From Limnobaculum parvum (lineage in GTDB: Bacteria; Pseudomonadota; Gammaproteobacteria; Enterobacterales; Enterobacteriaceae): a stretch of 64,000 bases of DNA. A program made the position numbers and the translations under genes. Below, one piece after another: positions 16,805-26,118 of this stretch. The stretch covers positions 3,134,001-3,198,000 of the forward strand of contig NZ_CP029185.2 of NCBI RefSeq assembly GCF_003096015.2, given 5' to 3'. Under the pieces are notes generated by a model. The model saw nothing but the letters and a program-made list of their open reading frames with translations, was not told the origin of the DNA and did no database searches. Position 1 is the stretch's first letter, and each line of letters begins with the position of its first letter.

Positions 16805-17395
16805 ATGTTAGAAAGAATCAAAGGCTGTTTTACCGAAAGCATCCAAACACAAATTGCAGCGGCTGAAGCCCTGCCAGACTCCATATCCCGTGCGGCAATA
16901 AGTATCGTTCAATCTTTACTTAATGGAAACAAAGTGCTGACCTGTGGGAATGGCGCTTCCGCCGCGAATGCTCAGCACTTTGCTGCCACGCTAATCCATC
17001 GTTTTGAGACTGAGCGCCCCAGCTTACCTGCTTTAGCCCTAAGTGCAGATACTATCACCCTCACTGCCATTAATAATGGTGGCGTAAAAGATGAAGGTTA
17101 TGCTAAACAGGTACGTGCTTTGGGACAAGCCGGTGATATCTTAGTGGCGATCTCAAGCCGTGGTAACAGCCGTGATATCATCAAAGCCGTTGAAGCCGCT
17201 GTAACCCGGGATATGACCATTGTCGCTCTCACAGGTTCAGATGGCGGTGAATTAGCGGGTTTACTGGGCCTGCAGGATGTTGAAATCCGCATTCCCTCAC
17301 ACCGGACGGCTCGCATACAAGAAATGCATATGCTAATTATCAACTGCCTTTGCGATCTTATTGATTACACACTATTCCCTCACCAGGATGACTGA
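16805..17395 (+). CDS. diaA: DnaA initiator-associating protein DiaA
   Basis: A 196-residue SIS-domain protein that binds DnaA as a tetramer and promotes timely replication initiation at oriC. The SIS motifs LTCGNGASAANAQHFAATL, LVAISSRGNSRDIIKAVEAA and IVALTGSDGGELAGLL are intact and the length equals E. coli DiaA. It is third in the lpoA-yraN-diaA-dolP operon. Confidence 0.95.
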   Translation: MLERIKGCFTESIQTQIAAAEALPDSISRAAISIVQSLLNGNKVLTCGNGASAANAQHFAATLIHRFETERPSLPALALSADTITLTAINNGGVKDEGYAKQVRALGQAGDILVAISSRGNSRDIIKAVEAAVTRDMTIVALTGSDGGELAGLLGLQDVEIRIPSHRTARIQEMHMLIINCLCDLIDYTLFPHQDD

Positions 17396-17408
17396 AGGAG
17401 CTTTTTGA

Positions 17409-17987
17409 ATGAAAATCCGTAACCTTACTGTGTTGGCTATGTTACTAAGTACCACCATGCTAAGCGGCTGTGTGGCTGTCGTTGCCGGTGGTGCTGCTAT
17501 GGCCACTAAAACAGCTACCGACCCACGAACAGTAGGAACGCAGGTAGATGACGTGACATTAGAAGCACGCGTCAGCAATGCGATCGCGAAAGATCAAGAG
17601 ATTAAGCAAGAAGCCCGTATCGTCACGACTGCCTATCACGGTAGCGTTCTGTTAACCGGCCAAACACCAAAAGCCGAGCTGGCTGAACGCGCTAAAAATA
17701 TCGCGGTGGGCGTAGACGGCGCAGAAGAAGTTCATAACGCCGTTCGCGTAGGTAAACCGGTTGAAATCAGTACTGCATCAAGCGATAGTTGGATCACGAC
17801 CAAAATTCGCTCACAGCTGCTGACCAGCGATAAAGTGAAATCCAGCAACGTGAAAGTGGTGACTGAAAATGGTGAAGTATTCCTATTAGGTCTAGTGACT
17901 GAAGCTCAAGGCCAGGAAGCAGCAAAAGTGGCCAGTGAAGTGAGCGGTGTTAAACAGGTCATTACCGTATTCCAATACGTTAAATAG
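17409..17987 (+). CDS. dolP: Division/outer-membrane stress-associated lipoprotein DolP (YraP)
   Basis: A dual-BON-domain outer-membrane lipoprotein that supports envelope integrity and septal function. The lipobox LSGC gives Cys21. Two BON domains follow (about residues 48-115 and 127-191), seen as GSVLLTGQTP...GAEEVHNAVRV and GEVFLLGLVTEAQGQEAAK...GVKQV. Length is 192, against 191 in E. coli. A good ribosome site (GAAGGAGC) precedes the ATG, 13 bp after diaA. In E. coli the gene is sigma-E controlled; I could not place a sigma-E promoter here. Confidence 0.94.
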   Translation: MKIRNLTVLAMLLSTTMLSGCVAVVAGGAAMATKTATDPRTVGTQVDDVTLEARVSNAIAKDQEIKQEARIVTTAYHGSVLLTGQTPKAELAERAKNIAVGVDGAEEVHNAVRVGKPVEISTASSDSWITTKIRSQLLTSDKVKSSNVKVVTENGEVFLLGLVTEAQGQEAAKVASEVSGVKQVITVFQYVK

Positions 17988-18023
17988 TAACCAGACCCTA
18001 TATTATTTAGTTTGATCATCATA

Positions 18024-18064
18024 AAAGGCCACTGCCGGTATCCATCTCCTTTGTGGCCTTTGAT
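18024..18064 (+). terminator. Terminator after dolP
   Basis: A 9-bp perfect stem (AAAGGCCAC / GTGGCCTTT) with a 20-nt loop, ending in a short T run. The A-rich 5' flank makes it potentially bidirectional. Confidence 0.65.
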
Positions 18065-18242
18065 TCAATTCTCCTGAATACCTGACAATATAAAAAGCAC
18101 AACGTCCGGTCTCCTTAGTTCAACTTCACAACAAAATCTATAATTAGGGTAAGTACGCTGCTTTTCATCCCGGTTTCCTGTGAAATTTGCCATTTCTTGC
18201 TTATGCTTAAGTTGATCATAGCTGAACGAAGTAAGGCATAAA

Positions 18243-18896
18243 ATGAATTCAGATGACAACAAAATGCGTTATATCCAGATACGCGATAATAAGCCGCAGG
18301 AACACATTGATAAGTTAATAGAGATTTTAACGCCGCTGGCCTCTTTTAAATCCTATAAGCAGTATCGAAATATTCAGCTCAACAATAAAAATGAACCCCT
18401 TTGTGTGTTACTAACAGAAGGTGGGGCATCCGTATGTCGGCATAAAGATGGCATGGTAATCACCAATGCTTACGCTCCGACTATCTTGGGATTAACTGCG
18501 TTGGGTATTATGCAAAGTCATTACTTTTTACGTACTGAAACCGACGTTACGTTGGGAATGTTACCGGTAGAAGTGGCACTGGAGAGCATAACTCAGCACA
18601 ATGCATTGATGGACTTAATGTACTTGCAAGCCTACTTCATTCATAGCCTCACAGAGCGGGAATACGCTCTGCCTGGCATAACCATTTATGAATCTATCTG
18701 TTTGCACCTATTACAACTGATGCATGAACCCGATGAAATACGTCAAAATACCAGTGCTTACACTTACATTCAGGAGCGGACCAATTTTTCCCGTAGCCGT
18801 ATTATGAACATTCTTTCTGCACTAAAGCAGGGGGAATACATCAAAATGGAAAATGGAAAATTACAGTTCGTTGGCAAACTACCAGAACGGTTCTAA
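18243..18896 (+). CDS. IprA/YaiV-like winged-helix transcriptional regulator
   Basis: A 217-residue protein with a cNMP-binding-like N-terminal beta fold (about residues 20-105) and a C-terminal winged helix (about 165-217: YTYIQERTNFSRSRIMNILSAL). This is the layout of the IprA/YaiV family of enteric regulators; IprA affects hydrogen peroxide resistance in Salmonella. It lacks CRP-type cyclic-nucleotide contacts that I can recognise. AAGG lies 6 nt before the ATG at 18243. It is next to, but convergent with, the transglycosylase and chitinase genes; the two stop codons are only 4 bp apart. It may regulate them, but nothing in the sequence proves it. Confidence 0.65.
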   Translation: MNSDDNKMRYIQIRDNKPQEHIDKLIEILTPLASFKSYKQYRNIQLNNKNEPLCVLLTEGGASVCRHKDGMVITNAYAPTILGLTALGIMQSHYFLRTETDVTLGMLPVEVALESITQHNALMDLMYLQAYFIHSLTEREYALPGITIYESICLHLLQLMHEPDEIRQNTSAYTYIQERTNFSRSRIMNILSALKQGEYIKMENGKLQFVGKLPERF

Positions 18897-18900
18897 AAAA

Positions 18901-19335
18901 TTATCTTTCTTTCAGCTTTTGATAACGCTGCCATACCCGATAAGCATATTTCATTCTCAGATCGTGACGTTTTTCACCCATCCCGGCATTGTAGGCACCT
19001 ACGGCTTCCCAGGTGTAACCATATTGACCAATCATTTCCGATAAAATAGAAGCCCCTACCAATACGGAAATACAGGGATCGTTTACCAGCACATGTTCAT
19101 CAACGCCTAATTTCTTCAAGCGAGAAAAGTGTGAACTGTTTATTTGCATCAACCCAACGTCATAGCTGCCATTGTTGTTGGAATTATAGGCATCAGCCTT
19201 CATCCCCGACTCAACTTGAGCGATCGCATTCAACAAACGAGGGTCAATATTGAAGTAACCGGCGGCCTCATCCCAGCAAGTAGCATAACTTGTGGTACTG
19301 ATTGCCATAAATGCAAAGAAAGCTGTGATTTTCAT
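18901..19335 (-). CDS. Small lytic transglycosylase (SLT domain, IagB-like)
   Basis: A 144-residue secreted muramidase-type enzyme. A Sec signal peptide (about residues 1-18) precedes CWDEAAGYFNIDPRLLNAIAQVESG, with the catalytic Glu at residue 42, then the SLT motifs GLMQINSSHF and EAVGAYNAG. Single-domain enzymes of this kind often open the peptidoglycan for secretion machines or pili. Its position downstream of two chitinase genes on the same strand suggests a helper role for the gsp-encoded secreton or in wall turnover; this is inference. A terminator-like hairpin separates it from the chitinase gene. Confidence 0.82.
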   Translation of the reverse strand: MKITAFFAFMAISTTSYATCWDEAAGYFNIDPRLLNAIAQVESGMKADAYNSNNNGSYDVGLMQINSSHFSRLKKLGVDEHVLVNDPCISVLVGASILSEMIGQYGYTWEAVGAYNAGMGEKRHDLRMKYAYRVWQRYQKLKER

Positions 19336-19367
19336 TATGGGCTCTCCGGTACAGGGCTTTACTATTT

Positions 19368-19399
19368 ACCCGCTATCGCCAACCCTGACGATAACGGGT
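19368..19399 (-). terminator. Terminator-like hairpin after the first chitinase gene
   Basis: An 11-bp stem with one mismatch (ACCCGCTATCG / CGATAACGGGT) and a 10-nt loop, 13 bp past the chitinase stop on the minus strand. There is no strong U-tract. Confidence 0.5.
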
Positions 19400-19411
19400 C
19401 TTGGTCAATAG

Positions 19412-21988
19412 TTAACGTTTATCCCAAGCGTCTTTCCAGTTAACGCCCTTACCCGGCTCATAAGACCATGCCGCTTGGCTACACCAGCCAGAATACGGGA
19501 ATGGTTTACACTCATAAATGTTGCCATCTTTCCCTAACACACGAGTCCCTGCCGTATATTTACTGATATCTTTCGGATAATCATATTGATAATCCCCTGA
19601 CGGTGTTGGTGTTGGCACAGCGACAGGATTGATCTGTAACGCCGTATTGACCGTTGCACTCAGGTTATTTTGATCGATAACCCGTGCCGTCAGTTGATAG
19701 CTCTGCACGGTAGTGACTGATGGTGCTGTAATCGTCAGCGTATTAGTACCTTGCCCGGTAACCTGAGTCAGTTCACTCGGGATAGTCCAACTCCAAGTTA
19801 GCTGATTACCCGTACTATCAGGATCGGTTGCCGTTGCCGTGATCACAACTTGACTACCACTCTGTACTTGCCAGCTAGGTGCCAATGTTATCGTTGGTGC
19901 GATAGGTTGCGCTGCGTTAACCACGGAAACGGTGGTATCTGCATAAGCACTGTGCTCTGGATCTTTAACCGTCAGACGGAACTTATAAGTTGCGTGCTGT
20001 ATCGGTTGCTCAATATTAAAGGTCGCTGTCACCGCATCGGCCCCCTTCAGGGTAACCGCTGGCCCACCGATCTGCTCCCATTGATAAGTCAGTGCATCAC
20101 CGTCCTGATCGCTGGAGCCAGAGCCATCCAGAGTAATCGCCTGCGTTCCATCGACCGTCTGGCTGATGCCCGCATTAGCAACCGGAGGCACATTTCCGGT
20201 AACCGGAGGAACAGGCTGACCATCACTGGCCGTAGTGAATGGGGCAAAGACTTTACTGTAGGCATATATTGGTGCCTGTTGTGCTGTCATCCCGCTATTC
20301 TCTGGCCCGACGTATCCAGCAGTACCTGGCTGGTCACGGAACATGGACCAAATACCAATCATGCCGATGTTACGATCTTTCGCCTGTTGGTAAACCACAT
20401 TTGCATCAGACAGATAGAACACCTCCCCCTGAACATCGTTATAGCCGATCATTGGTGTTGTACCTAACATCGCATTCACCGCAGCATCGTCTTTATTAGG
20501 CCAAATAGCTTTCACTTGCGTAAACAGATTATCCACCGCCGATGTGGCGCACTTAGCATGAATATTCTGACCTTCGGTACCGGCTGACTGACAAATGCTA
20601 TTACCGTAGTCCATACTCATCACGTTAATACCCGCCAGATCGACACCTTTGGCTTTGGCATCGTTCAGCACATAAATCCCTTCCTGAGTTAAGCCGGTTG
20701 GCAGAATCGGTAAGGTATACCAAATCCCCACTTTACGACCTTCTTGACGCCAGCGATCTTGTACTTTTTTTACCGCTTCGTTGCGTCGTTGGATCGACTC
20801 GCTATCAGCAACCCAGTTACCTTCAATGTCAAAATCCAGAACGTTAAGATTGAGGTTATCAACAATGTCGTAGTACTGCTTCTGCAAGTCATCTACGTTT
20901 TTACAAGCGGCTGCCAGCGGGGTATTGTTTGCCCCACCAATAGAGACCATCACGTCACCACCGGCGTCACGCAGCTCTTTAATCTTTCTGTATTGGGTAT
21001 AGTCGTTAATGTTATAGGCCGTACCCCATGTTGGCAGACAGGTATTGCCATCTTTAGCCACAATAAAGGCTAAGGTGTAGTGGGTAATATTTTGACTCTT
21101 CGCCAACGAGGCCATATCTGGAATGCTGTTTAGGGTAAAGTCCACATAAGGGGCATAAACATGTTTTGGCCATGCCGCATTTGGCTTACCGACCCGCTCT
21201 TTAGTCCCGGTCCAATCAATGAAAATCTCCCACAGGGTTTTATCATCAGGTTTCACTTTATGAACCTGAGATTGAGCAACATAAGGTACGTTTTGATATT
21301 TAACCAATGTCCCTGCTGCGTAGGTGGTTTCGAGATTTAGCGTTGGTGCCTTAGACAGGTCCTGATCGGTGAAGTTAGTCAGCGGACCTAATGGTGCCCA
21401 TGGTCGGCCGTTATTGCCGTTCGGGCTTTGGTTATCAACACTGGATGGATTATTGCCGACGGTATAGAACAAAGCCTGATAGCCCTGTCCATTAACAATA
21501 ACGATATCTCCAGCATTATAAATTTTATCAGAAACCCATGCTGGCGCGGCTGTATATGCCTTCCAAGGATTAGGTTTTCCTGGTTCAAAAGTATGTGCCG
21601 TAATGTCCGCTGTTGCCTTATAGGTGGCACCCGCAGCAGCAACTACGCTTCCCTTGGTATAGGCTTGCGCACTATCAAAGTCAGGGGAGACGACTGCGCC
21701 AGCGCCGTTAGAGACATCACAGGTTGTCGGATTGCCATGCTGTTTTATTTCCGGTTCGGTAGCTGCCCGAACAAAACGCCATGCATTACTGTCAGGATTC
21801 TGAATTGAGCTGGCAGGACAATCACTTGCCCCTACCCACCAAGCATTGGCGTAGACATTACCGGAATATATGACCTGAAAATTATCACTTCCTTCCTGAC
21901 CGCTCCAGGCTTCCAGTGCCATAGCCGACGAAGCCATGCCACATAAGCCCAACACCATAAATGCTTTCGATAGCATCTTCATCTTCAT
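19412..21988 (-). CDS. chiA: Multidomain GH18 chitinase, secreted (E. coli ChiA/YheB-like)
   Basis: A secreted endochitinase of about 858 residues. The start at 21988 is preferred over 22087: GGAGC lies 7 nt upstream and it opens with a clean signal peptide ending SSAMA (residue 24). Domains in order: two or three small chitin-binding-like modules (about 25-240; repeated patterns such as YTKGSVVAAAGATYKA and IYNAGDIVIVNGQGYQAL); GH18 catalytic domain (about 270-600) with VSIGGAN and the active-site motif LDFDIEG, catalytic Glu near residue 389; two PKD-type beta domains (about 615-790); and a C-terminal CBM5/12-like module with YTAGTRVLGKDGNIYECKPF. Architecture and length resemble E. coli ChiA (897 residues), a known Gsp substrate. 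Downstream of another chitinase gene on the same strand. Confidence 0.86.
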   Translation of the reverse strand: MKMKMLSKAFMVLGLCGMASSAMALEAWSGQEGSDNFQVIYSGNVYANAWWVGASDCPASSIQNPDSNAWRFVRAATEPEIKQHGNPTTCDVSNGAGAVVSPDFDSAQAYTKGSVVAAAGATYKATADITAHTFEPGKPNPWKAYTAAPAWVSDKIYNAGDIVIVNGQGYQALFYTVGNNPSSVDNQSPNGNNGRPWAPLGPLTNFTDQDLSKAPTLNLETTYAAGTLVKYQNVPYVAQSQVHKVKPDDKTLWEIFIDWTGTKERVGKPNAAWPKHVYAPYVDFTLNSIPDMASLAKSQNITHYTLAFIVAKDGNTCLPTWGTAYNINDYTQYRKIKELRDAGGDVMVSIGGANNTPLAAACKNVDDLQKQYYDIVDNLNLNVLDFDIEGNWVADSESIQRRNEAVKKVQDRWRQEGRKVGIWYTLPILPTGLTQEGIYVLNDAKAKGVDLAGINVMSMDYGNSICQSAGTEGQNIHAKCATSAVDNLFTQVKAIWPNKDDAAVNAMLGTTPMIGYNDVQGEVFYLSDANVVYQQAKDRNIGMIGIWSMFRDQPGTAGYVGPENSGMTAQQAPIYAYSKVFAPFTTASDGQPVPPVTGNVPPVANAGISQTVDGTQAITLDGSGSSDQDGDALTYQWEQIGGPAVTLKGADAVTATFNIEQPIQHATYKFRLTVKDPEHSAYADTTVSVVNAAQPIAPTITLAPSWQVQSGSQVVITATATDPDSTGNQLTWSWTIPSELTQVTGQGTNTLTITAPSVTTVQSYQLTARVIDQNNLSATVNTALQINPVAVPTPTPSGDYQYDYPKDISKYTAGTRVLGKDGNIYECKPFPYSGWCSQAAWSYEPGKGVNWKDAWDKR

Positions 21989-22047
21989 AATAAAAGCTCC
22001 GATTAAGAATGATTCTTTAGCCATTGGTAAAACAGCCATTGGGTAAT

Positions 22048-22076
22048 GGCGTGCAATACTTTTGGTATTGCACGCC
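22048..22076 (-). repeat. Perfect hairpin between the two chitinase genes
   Basis: The 12-bp arms GGCGTGCAATAC / GTATTGCACGCC are separated by 5 nt, 15 bp after the upstream chitinase stop on the minus strand. There is no U-tract on that strand. It may be a partial terminator or a 3' end stabiliser that sets different expression of the two genes. Confidence 0.75.
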
Positions 22077-22090
22077 TCATGACTCAACGA

Positions 22091-24802
22091 TTATTTACAA
22101 TCAGAAGCGCCCTGTTTAACCCAAACATCGCCTTTACCTGGTTCATCACCCTTAGTCCACCATTTGGCTTTCCACTCGGAGCCATTGAAGGAGGTTGTTT
22201 CACCACCGTTATAAACGAGGTCTGCACGCCATGACAGTTTGACTTTACTGACCAGTTCCCACTGATCGGCGCCAAAGCCAGGCTGGTTGTTTTGCGTCCA
22301 GTATTTTGCTTTCCATACCAGATTATTGTAGCTCACAGTTTCGCCACCGTTGTAAACCTTAGAGGCTGACCACGCTGGTTGGCTTGCTGCTGCCGGATCG
22401 ACAGGGTTAGAACAGCTACCTGTTGCTCCACCGCCGCTACCGCCACCAGAGGTACCATCATCCGGGTTCGGAGTTGGTGTTGGTTCTGGCTCTGGTTCAG
22501 GAGTTGGTTCCGGAGCCGGAGGAGGCGTTACGGTAACGCGAGTACTGGCTTGAGTACTGGTTTTACCATCACTAACCATCACAGATACGTTATAGGTCGT
22601 GTTAGAAGCAACAGTTGGTCCAGTAACCGACAGATCGCCGGTATTGGTTGCGCCCGGAGAAAGTTCTCCCGGTACTGTCCATTGATAGGTCAGCGTATCA
22701 CCATCTGGATCGCCCGCTTGTGCATGCAGTTCAAGGGATTCACCAGACACAATAGTAACGCTATCAGTCAGGTTAACCACCGGTGCCTGATTTGGCTTAG
22801 GCGCTTTGTTCACTACTTTAACTTCAATAGTGTTACTCAGGCCTTTGTTATCAGTCACTTTCAGCTGGAACACATAGGTTTGATCCGTTGTGGCTGCTGG
22901 TGCGCTAAACTTGGCTTTTGCGGTATTGGCATTGCTTAACGTCACAGTCGGGCCAGAAATTCTGCTCCACTGATAAGTTAATGCACCACCTTCTGGATCC
23001 ATAGAAGCAGAACCATCCAGAGTAACCTGTACCGGTCCCGTTACGTTTTGATCCGTCGCTGTTGCTACCGGAGGCTGATTAACCGGTGCTGGAGGTGTAA
23101 CTTCACCGCCGCCGCCAGAACTGGTACCCAGCAAGCTTTCGTTCATTGCATTCAGGATATCGCCGTTATCAGCATCAATTTCCCAAGCAAACAGACCACC
23201 CAGACCTTTATCCAGAACGTATTGCCCTTTCGCTTTAACCGAACGTTCATCATCATAAGTGATCAGATCGCCCGTTGAAGCGTTGAACACATAAGGTGCT
23301 TCGGCAGTCGCATCATAGGTATAGGTCCAGCCAGATCCTTTGTACTCATTAACGATCTGACGATAGTCAACAACACCCGCTTCCCATGTACCTTTAACCT
23401 TATTGGTTGCGGTACCGGTAAACGGATTGCCTGCAGTGTAACCATGTACTCCGGTCCAACCACGACCATACATTGCTGCACCTACCACCAGTTTTTTCGG
23501 ATCGACACCCTGAGCCAGCATGGCTTTCAGGCCGTTATCCACGGTGTAATTTGTGTCAGGCTTCCAAGATGGTGCATAAAGCGCAGTCTGGTGACCCAGA
23601 TCGTTCATGCTCCAACCACCATAGAAGTCATAGCTCATCATGAAAATGTGATCCATGTACTGTTGGGCAGTACCATAATCAACATTCGCAATCTTATCGC
23701 CACCCACACCAATCGCAGAGGTTAGTTCATAAGTACGACCTGTTTCAGCGCTCAGGCTACTCAACATCGCACGTAATTCACGCATCAACGCTGTATAGGT
23801 TGCTTTATCTTCTGGACTACCCAAGGCGGCATTTTCACCACCACCACCAGGGAATTCCCAGTCGATATCAACACCGTCAAAGAATTTCCAAGTTTTCAGG
23901 AAATCTTTAACCGATGCGACAAAACGGTCACGCTTAGTTTTATCACCGAACTTGAAGAATGGGTCAGAAAGCGTCCAGCCACCAATGGAAGGCAATACTT
24001 TCAGATTTGGATAGGCTTGTTTCAACGCCATTAACTGACCAAAGTTACCTTTGTAGGGGTCGTCCCAAGCAGTAACGCCGGTTTGTGGTTTTTGAATTGC
24101 AGCCCAAGGGTCATGAATGGCTACCTCAAAATCCTGACGACCAGCACAAGAACGCTTCAATGCTTCAAAGCTGTTACCACCTTCGATGGTTTTCAAGCTA
24201 TCGTTGATGCCCTCACCGCCACAGATAGGAATAAACCCGTACAAAATATGGTTTAGGTTAGCAGCGGGAATTTTATCTACCGGGAATTCGCGGCCATAAA
24301 CACCCCATTCAGCAAAGTAGGCACCGACGACTTTATCGGTATGTTTACTGAAGGCTTTATTTTTTTCTTTCAACGCTGGCGCTAATGGCAGCAGATGGCT
24401 ACCGTCAGTATCAGCAACAATCACTAACTTGCTGTCACTTTTGGTACAACCACTGTCATTACAGATTTCAACTTGTTCCTGATAACGTCCGCCTTTTTTT
24501 ACCGCAAACGTCGCTTTTCCTGTATTGCTTCCGGCAGAACCACTCCAGACTTCCTTACCGTCAAACAACACTTTAGCAGTTTTTCCAGTATCGCCACTCC
24601 AGATATTCCACGCGACCGTAACGGTAGCGCTATCGTGAACCTTGACCAAATCCTTGTAAGCAGCGGCGCTCTGATCGACTTCGACAATGGCAAACTTGTC
24701 ATTACCACTATCTAATGACGGTTTGCCAGGGACAGCTGCCCATGCGGGAGCGGCCAGGGTGGCAATAAGCAATGCCAGAATATTGGGCTTCATTAATTTC
24801 AT
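22091..24802 (-). CDS. Multidomain GH18 chitinase, secreted (Serratia ChiA-type catalytic domain)
   Basis: A 903-residue secreted chitinase. The signal peptide ends PAWAA (about residue 22-23). Residues about 24-135 form the FnIII-like ChiN domain. The GH18 domain (about 155-560) has SIGGWTLSD, the motif DGVDIDWEFPG with catalytic Glu316 (Glu315 in Serratia marcescens ChiA), MSYDFYGGW and the ChiA insertion domain. Then come two PKD domains (about 575-745), a Pro-Glu/Gly-Ser linker, and two C-terminal CBM5/12 modules (NGGETVSYNNLVWKAKYWTQ and NGGETTSFNGSEWKAKWWTK). The tail is absent from the 563-residue Serratia enzyme and recalls Vibrio/Aeromonas chitinases. It is a likely T2SS substrate. 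Starts upstream of the other chitinase gene, with 500 bp of promoter DNA before it. Confidence 0.9.
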   Translation of the reverse strand: MKLMKPNILALLIATLAAPAWAAVPGKPSLDSGNDKFAIVEVDQSAAAYKDLVKVHDSATVTVAWNIWSGDTGKTAKVLFDGKEVWSGSAGSNTGKATFAVKKGGRYQEQVEICNDSGCTKSDSKLVIVADTDGSHLLPLAPALKEKNKAFSKHTDKVVGAYFAEWGVYGREFPVDKIPAANLNHILYGFIPICGGEGINDSLKTIEGGNSFEALKRSCAGRQDFEVAIHDPWAAIQKPQTGVTAWDDPYKGNFGQLMALKQAYPNLKVLPSIGGWTLSDPFFKFGDKTKRDRFVASVKDFLKTWKFFDGVDIDWEFPGGGGENAALGSPEDKATYTALMRELRAMLSSLSAETGRTYELTSAIGVGGDKIANVDYGTAQQYMDHIFMMSYDFYGGWSMNDLGHQTALYAPSWKPDTNYTVDNGLKAMLAQGVDPKKLVVGAAMYGRGWTGVHGYTAGNPFTGTATNKVKGTWEAGVVDYRQIVNEYKGSGWTYTYDATAEAPYVFNASTGDLITYDDERSVKAKGQYVLDKGLGGLFAWEIDADNGDILNAMNESLLGTSSGGGGEVTPPAPVNQPPVATATDQNVTGPVQVTLDGSASMDPEGGALTYQWSRISGPTVTLSNANTAKAKFSAPAATTDQTYVFQLKVTDNKGLSNTIEVKVVNKAPKPNQAPVVNLTDSVTIVSGESLELHAQAGDPDGDTLTYQWTVPGELSPGATNTGDLSVTGPTVASNTTYNVSVMVSDGKTSTQASTRVTVTPPPAPEPTPEPEPEPTPTPNPDDGTSGGGSGGGATGSCSNPVDPAAASQPAWSASKVYNGGETVSYNNLVWKAKYWTQNNQPGFGADQWELVSKVKLSWRADLVYNGGETTSFNGSEWKAKWWTKGDEPGKGDVWVKQGASDCK

Positions 24803-25302
24803 TTATGAATACCTTTATCAATAAAATAAATACCTTGCCTTATGCTGAAATAAAACCACAAAAAGCACTCATTAAACCTTGAAAAATTGTGAACAGTAGA
24901 CTCCTCTTAATTTTAAAGACCTGAATTGACTCCTCTGAAATTAATTCAATACGAATTTTCTCATAATAAATAGTCAGATATACTCCCTTCATTATCATTA
25001 CGAGACGTGATAACCATCAAAATACCTACCTTTCAATCACATGATAAATACAGCGTTACCTCGGAAAAATCCGAAGGAAAAGCAATGGCATATTCTGGTG
25101 AAAAAAAATTCAAACCTAAAAGCGTGTCAAAATACAAAAACCATAACACTCAACCTCCAGCTTAAATCTCATCAATCATCTAATACGTTAATTTACTAAT
25201 ACTCATTCATGACAAAAAATAGTTTTACCTTTCCTAAAACAATAGCAACGAATATCTATTTATTCCTGAAACTAAAAAAATAAAACCATTCTATTTATTA
25301 AG
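24803..25302. promoter_or_regulatory. AT-rich region upstream of the chitinase genes, after gspO
   Basis: 500 bp without a gene, between the gspO stop and the chitinase start, both on the minus strand. It is very AT-rich. I see no clear terminator for the gsp operon and no certain promoter. The composition suits H-NS binding, which silences the gsp-chiA genes in E. coli; that comparison is inference. Confidence 0.4.
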
Positions 25303-26118
25303 TTAAAGATATGTATGTGAATTATAAAATATAAATAGTATTGCTCCGGAAATACTTAAATAGGGACCAAAGGGGAATGGCATCTGTTTTCCTGCCCGCC
25401 ACGTTTTCCAGCCACCGATGACCATGCCTAATAGTCCGGCAATCAGGCATAAAAAGGGTAACGCTTGCCATCCTAACCATGCCCCCAATGCCGCCAACAG
25501 CTTAAAATCACCATAACCCAGCCCCTCTTTTCCCGTCAGCCCCCAGAACAACCAGTAGAGCAACCACAAACACAGATAACCCGCAACTGCACCGTACACA
25601 GCATCCGCTAAATTAACCGCACCACCACAGGCATTGATCAGCAATCCCAGCCAAAGGAGCGGTTGTGTTAATGCATCCGGCAATAACATATGCCACCAAT
25701 CAATCAGGCTAAGTGCCAGTAAAAAACTGACCAATATCCATGACGATAACAACCTCTCCGGTGACGGCATTAATATTGCCATCAGACAAAACAGCAACGC
25801 CGTCGCCACTTCTATCCATAATAATCGGGCGGGTATGGCAATTTTGCACTGACTGCAACGCCCGCGTAATGCTAACCAACTGACGATGGGAACATTCTCC
25901 CACCAGTGCAACACATGTAAGCATTGTGAACAATGAGAGCGAGGTAGGGCTAGGTTTAGCACCGGTTCCCCCTCTTGATGATTAAGCATCAAGGGTAAAC
26001 GCTCTATCACCACGCCCAAAAAGCTCCCTACAATGGCACCTAACAAAGTACTTAGCAGGCATAACAGCCACAAATACTCTCCCCGCAGCAGAAAAAATAG
26101 CGGCTCTGCTGAACTCAT
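25303..26118 (-). CDS. gspO: T2SS prepilin leader peptidase / N-methyltransferase GspO
   Basis: A polytopic inner-membrane aspartic peptidase that cleaves and N-methylates the pseudopilins GspG, H, I, J and K. Two CxxC pairs (HCSQC, RCSQC) in the cytoplasmic loop belong to the methyltransferase part. The catalytic aspartates are in LIDWWHMLLPD and GLGYGDFKLL (GxGD-type). The ATG at 26118 is chosen because it overlaps the gspM stop as ATGA, like other junctions in this operon; an upstream codon at 26133 is also in frame. The product is 271 residues. Last gene of gspC-O. Confidence 0.93.
   Translation of the reverse strand: MSSAEPLFFLLRGEYLWLLCLLSTLLGAIVGSFLGVVIERLPLMLNHQEGEPVLNLALPRSHCSQCLHVLHWWENVPIVSWLALRGRCSQCKIAIPARLLWIEVATALLFCLMAILMPSPERLLSSWILVSFLLALSLIDWWHMLLPDALTQPLLWLGLLINACGGAVNLADAVYGAVAGYLCLWLLYWLFWGLTGKEGLGYGDFKLLAALGAWLGWQALPFLCLIAGLLGMVIGGWKTWRAGKQMPFPFGPYLSISGAILFIFYNSHTYL

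Noticed and set aside
18065..18262. Minus-strand 65-codon frame between dolP and the IprA-like gene
   Set aside because: It overlaps the regulator's start region and has no ribosome site or recognisable family.
19850..23725. Plus-strand frames of 60-205 codons opposite the chitinase genes
   Set aside because: They are mirror frames of the long minus-strand chitinases and are rich in Cys, Arg and His without any domain.
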